From Myxococcales bacterium (GTDB taxonomy: Bacteria; Myxococcota_A; Polyangia; Haliangiales; Haliangiaceae): a DNA stretch of 64,000 nt. Within the stretch, counting starts at the first letter, position 1. The number at the start of each line of letters is the position of its first letter. A program made the position numbers and the translations under genes. Below are positions 34,284 through 42,378 of this stretch, piece by piece. A model generated the notes under the pieces. That model did no database searches and had not been told where the DNA came from. It worked only from the letters and a program-made list of their open reading frames with translations. Where the stretch lies: positions 56,923 through 120,922 of the forward strand of contig JADJJK010000028.1 in assembly GCA_016706545.1 (NCBI GenBank). The letters are read 5' to 3'.

Positions 34284-35675
34284 ATGTCGGTCACACGTCG
34301 CGCGCTTCTCCACTCAGGGTTGGCAGCCTCTGCTGCGCTGGTGACGAGCCGTGGCGCACGCGCGATGCCGGTGGGCAACGCGCCGGCTGGGCCCGCGGGC
34401 CATCAGCACGGGGCGGCTGCGGCTGCGGGTGCTCCGGCGGCGCCGTCCGCTGCGGCAGCTCCGGCTCCGGCTCCTGCTCCGGCTCCTGCCCCCGGCGGCG
34501 CAGCCTCCCGTGGTCACGTCGTGGTGCCCAACGGGCGAACGCTGCCGTATCAGGTGAAGCAAGGCGCCAAGGTGTTCCACCTGGTGGCCGAGCCCATCCG
34601 GCATGAGATCACGCCGGGGCTGGAGATCGAGACCTGGGGGTACAATGGCGGGTCTCCCGGGCCGCTCATCGAGGTGACCCAGGGCGATCGCTGCAGGTTC
34701 TACGTCACCAACAAGCTGCCGGAGCCCACCACCGTCCACTGGCACGGGGTGATCGTGCCCTGTGGGATGGACGGCGTGGCCGGGCTGACCCAGCGCGCGA
34801 TCCCGCCGGGCAAGACCTATCGCTACGAGTTCGTATTCGGCCAGGCGGGGACGTTCATGTATCACCCGCACTACGACGAGATGACGCAGATCGCGTTCGG
34901 CATGTGCGGCATGATCGTCGTGCACCCGCGCGGCAAAGATCCTCGGACCGACGCGCGTGGCCGTCGCGTGCGCGACTATTCCTTGATGGCCCACGAGTGG
35001 AAGATCCCCATCGGCGCGCGCCGACCTGACCCGATGGCGATGAACGACTTCAACGTGCTGACGTTCAACTCCAAAGCATATCCCGCGACCGCGCCGCTGG
35101 TGGCGGAGAAGGGGGAGCTTGTCCGGCTCCGCTTCGGCAACCTTGGGCCCATGGACCACCACTCGATCCACCTGCACGGCGCGCCGTTTCAGGTGGTGGA
35201 GACCGACGGCGGCCAGGTGCCCATGTCGGCGCGCCACCCCGACACCACCGTGCTGGTGCCGGTGGGAGCGGTGCGGGTGGTGGAGCTGGTGGCGGAGCAC
35301 CCGGGCGACTGGGCCTTGCACTGCCACATGACCCACCACGTGATGAACCAGATGGGCCACGACGTGGTCAACCTGACCGGCGCCAACGTCGAGGGGCTCG
35401 ACGCCAGGATCCGCCGCGCCGTCCCAGGCTACATGACCATGGGGCACACCGGCATGGGCGAGATGATGGCCATGGAGCAGCCGCGAAACAGCGTGTCGAT
35501 GCGAGGGGGCCGCGGGCCCCACGGCACCATCGACATGGGCGGGATGTTCACCGTGCTCAAGATCCGCGAGCGCCTGCGCCCAGGCGACGAACAGGGCTAC
35601 TTCCCGGCGCCGCCGGACACCATCGCGCGCGAGGCCACCGCGGCCGAGCTGGCGGGCGACGGCATCGAAGGCTGA
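34284..35675 (+). CDS. Tat-exported multicopper oxidase (CopA-like)
   Basis: 463 aa from ATG 34284, AAGGAG 7 nt upstream. Tat leader MSVTRRALLHSGLAASAALV is followed by an Ala/Pro-rich linker. Copper ligands: TVHWHGVIVP (HxH near residue 152), FMYHPHYDEMTQ (HPH), DHHSIHLHGAPF (HxxHxH) and WALHCHMTHHVMNQMGHDVV (HCHxxxHxxxM, T1 copper with axial Met). A Met/His-rich segment near the end (GYMTMGHTGMGEMMAMEQPR) may bind Cu(I). Probable cuprous oxidase for copper detoxification; part of the chaperone-efflux cluster. Confidence 0.93.
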   Translation: MSVTRRALLHSGLAASAALVTSRGARAMPVGNAPAGPAGHQHGAAAAAGAPAAPSAAAAPAPAPAPAPAPGGAASRGHVVVPNGRTLPYQVKQGAKVFHLVAEPIRHEITPGLEIETWGYNGGSPGPLIEVTQGDRCRFYVTNKLPEPTTVHWHGVIVPCGMDGVAGLTQRAIPPGKTYRYEFVFGQAGTFMYHPHYDEMTQIAFGMCGMIVVHPRGKDPRTDARGRRVRDYSLMAHEWKIPIGARRPDPMAMNDFNVLTFNSKAYPATAPLVAEKGELVRLRFGNLGPMDHHSIHLHGAPFQVVETDGGQVPMSARHPDTTVLVPVGAVRVVELVAEHPGDWALHCHMTHHVMNQMGHDVVNLTGANVEGLDARIRRAVPGYMTMGHTGMGEMMAMEQPRNSVSMRGGRGPHGTIDMGGMFTVLKIRERLRPGDEQGYFPAPPDTIAREATAAELAGDGIEG

Positions 35676-35708
35676 ATCGAAGGCTGCTCCCGAGGACCCA
35701 GAGGCCCC

Positions 35709-36104
35709 ATGAAGATCTTCCCAGGCGCCGAGGCGAGCAACAGCGCATCCCCTGTTCATCGCGGGGACGTGTTCTGGATCGGGCCGGATGACTCGCGAGG
35801 CCCAGCGCCTGCCTACGCTCATCCGCACGTCGTGGTGCAGGACGATGTCTTCAACCACTCGCGGATCTCGACGGTGGTGGTGTGCGCGTTGACCTCGAAC
35901 CTGCATCGCGCCGCCGAGCCGGGCAACGTGCTGCTGGACATGGGCGAAGGGAGCCTGCCCACCCAGAGCGTGGTCGTCGTGTCGCAGATCTCCTCTGTCC
36001 AGAAGACCCAGCTTGGAGCGCTGATCGGCTCACTGTCAGAGGCCCGGGTGGAGCAGATCCTCGATGGCCTGCGCTTCTTGCAGCGGTCGTTCTTTCGTAG
36101 ATAG
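35709..36104 (+). CDS. MazF/PemK-family toxin
   Basis: 131 aa from ATG 35709 with AGAGG just upstream. RGDVFWIGPDDS at the start is the MazF RGD(I/V)W motif, then YAHPHVVVQDDVFNHSRIST (equivalent to RPVVVVQND), VVVCALTSNLHRAAEPGNVL and PTQSVVVVSQISSVQKTQLG (SVxxxxQIxxxDK). MazF cleaves RNA at short sequences. No MazE/AbrB-like antitoxin is visible on either side. It lies 33 bp after the multicopper oxidase and may be co-transcribed with it. Catalytic activity is probable from motif retention. Confidence 0.82.
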   Translation: MKIFPGAEASNSASPVHRGDVFWIGPDDSRGPAPAYAHPHVVVQDDVFNHSRISTVVVCALTSNLHRAAEPGNVLLDMGEGSLPTQSVVVVSQISSVQKTQLGALIGSLSEARVEQILDGLRFLQRSFFRR

Positions 36105-36138
36105 CGCGTCGTGTCGCCGGGCTACCGCAGCGCGCGTC

Positions 36139-36543
36139 CTACGGCGCCGGCTTGAGGCAGGTGACGTACGCCGTGGAGGTCACGGGAGAGGCGGTGCCGT
36201 TGTAGAAGTCGCAAGCCCAGGCTGCCGGGTTGTCTTCGGGAGTTGGAGTAGATGATCTGAGGATATATCTGGAGTCAGAAGATCGTGCGAAGCAGCCTCC
36301 AGAGATGACAATGGAGCCGACCTCGCAGAAGGCGGTCGCGATTGCAGAGTCTGCTGCTGGAACGAGTCTATTAGCCGCCACTCGGACGATTCTTCCCTGC
36401 AACGGTGGCTCGGCGCTTGGGCAGTCGCACTGCGTTGCCGCATCGACGGTGGAAGGAGAGTCATTGTCGCTACACGCAACAACCAAGAAGATTCCAGAGA
36501 CAAATCCAATGATCAATGCGGTAAATGTGCTTACGATCTTCAT
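36139..36543 (-). CDS. small lipoprotein, unknown
   Basis: 134 aa from ATG 36543 (MKIVSTFTALIIGFVSGIFL then VVACSDND), lipobox VVAC. Six further Cys (CDCP, FCEV, GCFA, ACDF, TCLK) suggest disulfides. GC is clearly lower than the neighbours. It follows the next gene with a 10-bp gap and same strand, so probably one transcript. No family recognised. Confidence 0.65.
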   Translation of the reverse strand: MKIVSTFTALIIGFVSGIFLVVACSDNDSPSTVDAATQCDCPSAEPPLQGRIVRVAANRLVPAADSAIATAFCEVGSIVISGGCFARSSDSRYILRSSTPTPEDNPAAWACDFYNGTASPVTSTAYVTCLKPAP

Positions 36544-36553
36544 GGTGCCTTGT

Positions 36554-39500
36554 CTATTGTTCGATTGTTGAGTACGTGGACGATGGGATCGAAGTGGTGG
36601 CTGATGGCGGCGGGTGGAGCAGCGAGGTGTTCGTCGACGCAGCGACGAAGTTGTAGCGCAACGCTTCAAGCCCTATCGTCGCGCTATCCAGGCTCTGGCG
36701 TCGCTTGTAGTACGTGCGTTGCGTGCAGTACGTGACGCGAGGGATGCCGCGGTCGGCGGTGCGAGAGCAGAAGTCTGCGTCGGTTTGCTTGCCGGTGTAC
36801 AGGCGAGCTGCCTGGACGAACTCGGCGAAGGGCGGCTCGGCGGGGTACGCCGCGTTGGCCGGGCGCAGCGCGGTGGCCTGCTTGAGCCAGGCGGTCGCCA
36901 GGTAGCGAGGGATGGTGGCGTCGACGCGCGGCGCGATGCGGTACGTACGCACGGTCGGGGTGTTCATGCAGCCGGGCTCCTGACACGGCTGCACCTCGGC
37001 GCTGGGGACGCCGGTGGCGCTGGCCGAGAACAGACGGAGCTCGAACGGCACAGGTGCTGCGGGGAAGGACTCTGCCTGGGTGATGGTCGCCGGCACGCTC
37101 AGGCAGGCGCCGGGATCCACCGCGCAGCTCTCATCGGTATCCTCGACGCCGATGGGCTCATGGCCAATGGAGAACGCGCGGGTGATGGCGGCGGTGGGCG
37201 GCGCGGCCAGGGTCACCCGCAGATACACCGCTTCGGCCGTACCGTTGGAGATGAGCGAGTCCATCACGGAGGCGCCGGTGGCGCCTGGGTTCAAGAGGAG
37301 CGTGGACAGGTCCTGGGTGCGCCCGCTGTCCAGTCCATGGGCCATGAGGGCCAGTGCGTGCGCCGGATGTCCGCCCACGCCCGGAGTGTACGCCTCGCCG
37401 ACGTGGAGTGGGGCCGCCAGCGGATGATGTGTCCAGCACCGGGCCCCGGTGACCTCGCGGCCAAAGCGATCTCTGCCGCGCAGCTCCAGCTCGAGCGCGC
37501 CCTCGACGGTGCCCAGGGCGCCGAGCGTCAACGGAGCGGCGCCGCCGGCTCGGTACAGCGTCAGATCGTATTCGTGCACACCTCCTCCGAGGTCGGTGCC
37601 AGTGACCTCGGTCCAGTCGCGCAGCGTGGCGCCGCCGGCGCCGGCCACCTTCACTCGCACCTGGGCGCCCACCGGCTCGATGCCCACGCCGTCGTCGGTC
37701 AGGCGCAGGCGCCAGCGCAGCGGGTTTCTGCCGTCGAGCTCGCCGCCGTACAACGGGGCAGCCTCATCGAGCAGGTAGGCGTGCTTGTAGACGTCGGGGC
37801 ACCCTTCCGTCCCGAGCGTCACCGCCGGGCCGAGGTGGCGGTGGGTGGGCTCGACGCCCGAGAAGCCGATGACGTCGGAGCGCTCGTCCCGGACCGCGGT
37901 GGGCACGGCCGCGAACACGGGAGCGGTGTCGTCCAGGCGCAAGGTCACGCTCCTGGTGGTGACGTTGCCGGCGAGGTCCTCGGCGCGCACCATCACCGCG
38001 GTGCCGGCGCGCGCGACGGAGCCCACCGGGAGCTGCACGCTCCAGGTGCTGGCGCTGACCGTCGCGGTGGCGGTGTCGCCGCTGGCCGTCACCGTGAGCT
38101 GCCGGAGGTGCGGCTCGGTCACGGCGCCGCGCAGCGTCGGCGCGGTGGCGGTGGTCCACCAGGCTCGCGCGTCCACCAGGTAGCCGCCGGACTCCACGGT
38201 GAGCGCGGGCGCGGTGTTGTCGATCTCGAAGCTACGCACCACCCGACGCTCGTTGCCGGCGCGGTCCACCGCGACCGCGGTGAGCGACATGGGTCCGTCA
38301 GCCAGGGTGGTGGTGTGCAGCGTGGTGCGGGCCACGTTGTTGGTGAGGTCTCCGTCCTCGTCTTGGGCGGCGGCGAAGCTGGCGATCGGCGGTACCCCGG
38401 AGTCATCGGAGGCCGCGAAGCTCACGCTCACCTCGCCGCGCAAGAAGAGCTGGTCGGCGGCCGGGGTGCTCCAGCCGATGGAAGGCGGCAGCCGGTCCAC
38501 GGTCTCGAGGCAGGCGTCGCCGAACAGCTCTGGATCTGGGTTCCGGCCGATGCCCTCGATCAGCGTGCGCGCGTCCTGCGACCCCAGCGAGGTCCGGTTC
38601 CACACCGAGGGCGCCTCCCTGGTGCCCAGGAACTTGGTCACCTCGCCGGCCAAGATCGTGCGCAGCGAGTTGCTGTAGGCGTCGCACATGGTGCGGCAGG
38701 CGCCGCCCACGCAGCCCCCGGGCGGGGCAGCGCAGGGCTCCGGCAGCGGCGCGCAGGGGCCAAGCTGCAGCCCGCTGCCAAAGCTGCGGTCGTCCCCGTC
38801 GTTGCCGTCGAGCAGCGCATCGCCGAGGTCCTGTCTGAGCGCCTCCACCACCGTCATGAGGTTCACCACCTGGGGCGTCGCGTCGCTGGCCAGCCGGAGG
38901 TCGTCCGCCAGGACGGCGAGGCCGCCAAGCACGAAGGCGGCGCGGACCTCGTCGGTGGGGCTGGCCGCGGGCAGGCTGAGATCCGCCGGCACCACGGTCT
39001 CCCAGTTGACCGCGCCCAGGTGGCTGCCCAGCGGCTCATACGCCGCGGCGACCGCGTTTGTCGGGTCGCCAAGGACCGCCAGCTTGTGGCGAAAGCGCGC
39101 CTCCACCAGCGCGTGAACCGGCGTGATGATCGCGGATTCGCTGCGGTCTTCGAACACGCCCAGCCAGTGCAAGGCGCGCAGCTCCGCGGTGGCATCGAGG
39201 CGCACCAGCGCGCCGGAGATCGGATCGCGAAAGGATCCGCCGGAGGTGCGCAGGAGCAAGAGGCCGTTGACCGTGCCGGTGGCGACCGGCTCGAAGGTGC
39301 CGTGCGCGTCAGTGACGACCACCCCCACCAGCTTGCGCACCGCGGCCTTGCCGTCATCCAGATGAAGCTGCTCGATGGTGACGGTGGCGCCAGCGAGCCC
39401 AGCACCAGGCGCCATCAGGACTCGCCCGCCCACCAGCCCGTCGCGGGTCTCGGGGCTGGCGGCGGTGCAGGCCCCGGCGCCAAGGAGCACAGCCAGCATC

Positions 39501-39661
39501 AACGCGGCGTGTCCAAGGGGGCCGAGGGGGCCAAGCGGGCCAATCAAAGGAGACGTCGCGCGGCAAGCCGGAGGAACTGGCACAGCCGGGGACTCGGCCC
39601 GGCGGGCGCGAAGTTGCGAGAAATCACGGCAGGCGCTGAGAAGAAACCGGGGGACCTTCAC
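36554..39661 (-). CDS. large lipoprotein with Ig-like domains; start uncertain
   Basis: 1035 aa from GTG 39661, but the signal peptide is LGHAALMLAVLLGAGACTAA at residues about 49-68. A later start (GTG 39583 or TTG 39547) may be right. The run GPLGPLGPLG just before the hydrophobic core is made of 9-bp DNA repeats. An N-terminal Ig/carboxypeptidase-regulatory-like segment (GGRVLMAPGAGLAGATVTIE) is followed by Cys pairs (GGCVGGACRTMCD), then bacterial Ig-like domains (GPMSLTAVAVDRAGNERRVV, SVARAGTAVMVRAEDLAGNV). The C-terminus (AYPAEPPFAEFVQAARLYTG) is unassigned. Surface-exposed lipoprotein by inference. Confidence 0.75.
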   Translation of the reverse strand: MKVPRFLLSACRDFSQLRARRAESPAVPVPPACRATSPLIGPLGPLGPLGHAALMLAVLLGAGACTAASPETRDGLVGGRVLMAPGAGLAGATVTIEQLHLDDGKAAVRKLVGVVVTDAHGTFEPVATGTVNGLLLLRTSGGSFRDPISGALVRLDATAELRALHWLGVFEDRSESAIITPVHALVEARFRHKLAVLGDPTNAVAAAYEPLGSHLGAVNWETVVPADLSLPAASPTDEVRAAFVLGGLAVLADDLRLASDATPQVVNLMTVVEALRQDLGDALLDGNDGDDRSFGSGLQLGPCAPLPEPCAAPPGGCVGGACRTMCDAYSNSLRTILAGEVTKFLGTREAPSVWNRTSLGSQDARTLIEGIGRNPDPELFGDACLETVDRLPPSIGWSTPAADQLFLRGEVSVSFAASDDSGVPPIASFAAAQDEDGDLTNNVARTTLHTTTLADGPMSLTAVAVDRAGNERRVVRSFEIDNTAPALTVESGGYLVDARAWWTTATAPTLRGAVTEPHLRQLTVTASGDTATATVSASTWSVQLPVGSVARAGTAVMVRAEDLAGNVTTRSVTLRLDDTAPVFAAVPTAVRDERSDVIGFSGVEPTHRHLGPAVTLGTEGCPDVYKHAYLLDEAAPLYGGELDGRNPLRWRLRLTDDGVGIEPVGAQVRVKVAGAGGATLRDWTEVTGTDLGGGVHEYDLTLYRAGGAAPLTLGALGTVEGALELELRGRDRFGREVTGARCWTHHPLAAPLHVGEAYTPGVGGHPAHALALMAHGLDSGRTQDLSTLLLNPGATGASVMDSLISNGTAEAVYLRVTLAAPPTAAITRAFSIGHEPIGVEDTDESCAVDPGACLSVPATITQAESFPAAPVPFELRLFSASATGVPSAEVQPCQEPGCMNTPTVRTYRIAPRVDATIPRYLATAWLKQATALRPANAAYPAEPPFAEFVQAARLYTGKQTDADFCSRTADRGIPRVTYCTQRTYYKRRQSLDSATIGLEALRYNFVAASTNTSLLHPPPSATTSIPSSTYSTIEQ

Positions 39662-39726
39662 CCAGAGAGGGCGCCCCCCAGGCGCGGTTTGCGACAGCTT
39701 TTTTTGGGGGGCGAGCTCCGGCCCTC

Positions 39727-41654
39727 TCAGCGGACGAAGTACTCGAGGTGAAAGCTATCCAGCGCCGCTGCGGTGGCGGGGGACTGCAACTCCACCTGGT
39801 ACTGCAAGAAGCGCAGCGGGACCGCGGCCGAGCCGCCGGAGGCGTCGACCCGGTGCCAGGGGGCCGCCAGGCACTCGGCTTCGGTGGCGCCGGTGCGCAA
39901 CGACACGATGGCGTCTTGCGGCGCGGCGCGGTGCAGTTTCGCGGTGGCCATGCCAAGCCAGGCGACCTCGCCGAGATCCTGCAACGCCGAGGTGTAGGAG
40001 AAGCTGGAGGGAAACGGCATCGCATCCGGAGAGGTGGCGCGGTACAGCGTGGTCACCGAAGCGCTGTCGACGTCCCCGGTGCCCACGTCAAGGACGTGGT
40101 CAGCGAAGGTGAACAGCCAGGCGCCGCCGGGCGCGGAGGGATACATCCTGGGGTCAAGCTCGTAGCGCAGGCGGGTGGTGCCGTCGCCGGTCAGCGAGCC
40201 CTGGGCCGCCAGCGTGCGCTGCATGCCGGAGCGCGTGAGCGAGAGCGAGATCTCGGCGAGCGTCGAGTGGGTGAGCGTGGCCTCCACCGAGGTGGCGACC
40301 GCGGTTCCAAGGACGCCGGGCAGGGTGAGCGTGCGCTGCACGGTGTCGGGCGGGTTGGGGATGGGCTCCGAGGCGCCGTTACGCGCCGACAGCCAGCGCT
40401 GCCCCACGCCGATCACCGGGCGGAGCTTGTGATCGGCAAAGGCGGTGGCGTCGCCGAGCGGGGCGGTGAGCTGGACCGAGGCTGGCCCGGCGGCGCGCTT
40501 GTTCAGGTCCAGCACCACGTCGTGCCAGCCGGCGTCCAGGCCCAGGCCCGCTATCACTGACGCGCCACCGGTGGCGAAGCGATCGGCGCGCAGCGCGCCG
40601 TCGATCCACAGCCGGTGGCCTGGCTCGGTGGTGAGCGTGAAGCCGTCGAGCGCGCCCTCCACCAGGAACTGTCCGGACCACCGGACGCTGAACTGGGTGG
40701 GGCTATCCACGCCGCTGTCCGGCGGCGCCGCGGCGCCAAACGACAGCGCGCGCACGCTGGGCGCCAGCTTGCCGGAGGCCCAGCGGAGCAGGGACGGTGA
40801 GTCGAATGCGTCCTGCACCAGGCCTCGAGCCGAGGCGGGCAGGGGCGCGCGCAGGCGCGTCAAGTCGAACGAGGCCAGGGTGGCGACGCCCTGCGCGCCG
40901 CGAAACTGCAGCGTGCCGCCGAGCGCGGTGTTGGCCACCGCCATGCGCACCGGATGCCAGCCAGCGGCGGGCACGGTCTCGGTGACGAGCGTGCTGCCGT
41001 TGCCGGTGTGGCTGACCAGACGACGGTATTCGGTGCTTCCTGGGTTGGCGAGGTCGACGAACGCCGCGTCATCCCCGCGCAGCTCCAGCCGCCACGGTCC
41101 GGCCTCAAGGAAGAGCTCGCCCTCGAACAGCACGGTGATATCGGTGGCGCGCGGCAGCCCCAGGCCGGCCGGTCCTTCGCCAGCACCCCAGCTCAGGGAG
41201 GACGAATACAAGATCCCGTACTCGCTGGTAACCCCGTTGGTCAGATCGGACCATGCTGCCGCGGCTGCGCTGGTGAAGGCCGCGCGTGGCACCGCGCGCA
41301 AGAAGAGGCCGTGGGTGAGCCAGGCGCTCGCTTCCACCGTGCCGAGGTCCTGCACCACCGCGCGGGTCAGGGTGGCGCCGGGCTCGGCGAAGTGCGCGGC
41401 GGTGTCGTGCAAGAGCTCGCGCCGTCCGCGCTCCACCCCGCACCCTCCCGCCGGCAAGCAGACCTGGCCCGAGGGGCAGGCCTGGTTCTCCGCGCAGGAA
41501 GTCCCGAGGTCGCGCTCGGCGAGTAGCAGGCGCCGAGCAGGCCTGCCAGGAGGCCTGCCAGGGGGGCCAGCCGAACATCTGGACGTCTGTTCGGACGTCT
41601 GGCCGGGCTTTCGGCCAACCTTCCGGCCACGGCGGCGTAGCGTGCTGCGCGCAT
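39727..41654 (-). CDS. PA14-domain lipoprotein, frameshifted near its signal peptide
   Basis: The ATG 41654 frame encodes the signal peptide (RRPDVRLAPLAGLLAGLLGA then CYSPS). A shift near 41515 leads to the main frame with DLGTSCAENQACPSGQVCLP, a Cys-rich linker. The main frame then has two PA14-like domains: ITVLFEGELFLEAGPWRLEL, RGDDAAFVDLANPGSTEYRR, and later RWSGQFLVEGALDGFTLTTE, GHRLWIDGALRADRFATGGA. A beta-rich tail with a P-domain-like segment (LTHSTLAEISLSLTRSGMQR) ends the protein. PA14 domains bind carbohydrate. Long alternative start in the main frame lacks any signal peptide, which supports the shift. Confidence 0.75.
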
Positions 41655-41949
41655 TTGCAGCCCGCGAATTCATCATGGCGGGGCCGCCGGTGCAAGGAAG
41701 TTCTCTGAGGGGCGACTGTCTCCTGGGCTACGCCTGCCAGGCCTGAGTTCTGGCGGGAGATCAAGAGGCAAGCGTGAGAACCGACGTGATGCGCGACCTG
41801 GTAGGTGTTGACCGCAGGTGCGAGCGAGCTGCGGGGCAAGCGGATGTGCGACAGGGGGGCGCAGCCGGCGGGCGGCGGCCGAGGAAGGGCGGCCGGGAGG
41901 TGTAGAAAGTTGCGCGGCCACGCTCGCACTCCGTACGTTCGCCTTTACG

Positions 41950-42378
41950 GTGCGCAAGGTCCTGGTGGATATGCATGTCGCCCCCGCCACCAGGCGCTGG
42001 GGCGCGCGGCTCTCGTTGGCGTTGGCGCTGGCTGCGGCCATCGGGTACATCCCCTCGCAGGTGCTGGCGCGAGATGCGCGGGTGCCAGGGTTGCAGCGCC
42101 AGGTCGAGGAGTTCGAGCACGAGATCTCCGGAATCGAGGCCAGGAACTTGACGATGATTCGCGAGATCGAGGCGCTGCGCGCGGACGTCCGCAGCATCGA
42201 GCGCCGGGCCCGCATGGATCTGGGCATGGTGTATCCCCATGAGCTGGTGCTGCGGCTGCCGCGGCCCGGCGAGCAGGCGTCGTTGGTGCCGGCGCCATCG
42301 CCATCGCCTTCGCCATCGTCGTCGCCGGCGCCATCGCCTTCGCCGTCCGCGGCGCGCCCGAGCAAAGGATCGCCATGA
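41950..42378 (+). CDS. FtsB/DivIC-like septum formation protein
   Basis: 142 aa from GTG 41950; ATG 41971 is an alternative. One membrane helix (ARLSLALALAAAIGYIPSQV) is followed by a coiled coil (VPGLQRQVEEFEHEISGIEA, LTMIREIEALRADVRSIERR) and the FtsB end ARMDLGMVYPHELVLRLP. A Pro/Ser-rich tail (PSPSPSPSSSPAPSPSPSAA) is unusual for FtsB. In the divisome FtsB bridges FtsL and FtsQ. The stop overlaps the start of the diguanylate cyclase gene (ATGA), so the two are translated together. Confidence 0.8.
   Translation: MRKVLVDMHVAPATRRWGARLSLALALAAAIGYIPSQVLARDARVPGLQRQVEEFEHEISGIEARNLTMIREIEALRADVRSIERRARMDLGMVYPHELVLRLPRPGEQASLVPAPSPSPSPSSSPAPSPSPSAARPSKGSP

Noticed and set aside
36614..39751. 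1045-aa plus-strand open frame
   Set aside because: Antisense of the Ig-like lipoprotein. The translation is Gly/Arg/His-rich without motifs, while the minus-strand product has a lipobox and Ig-like repeats.
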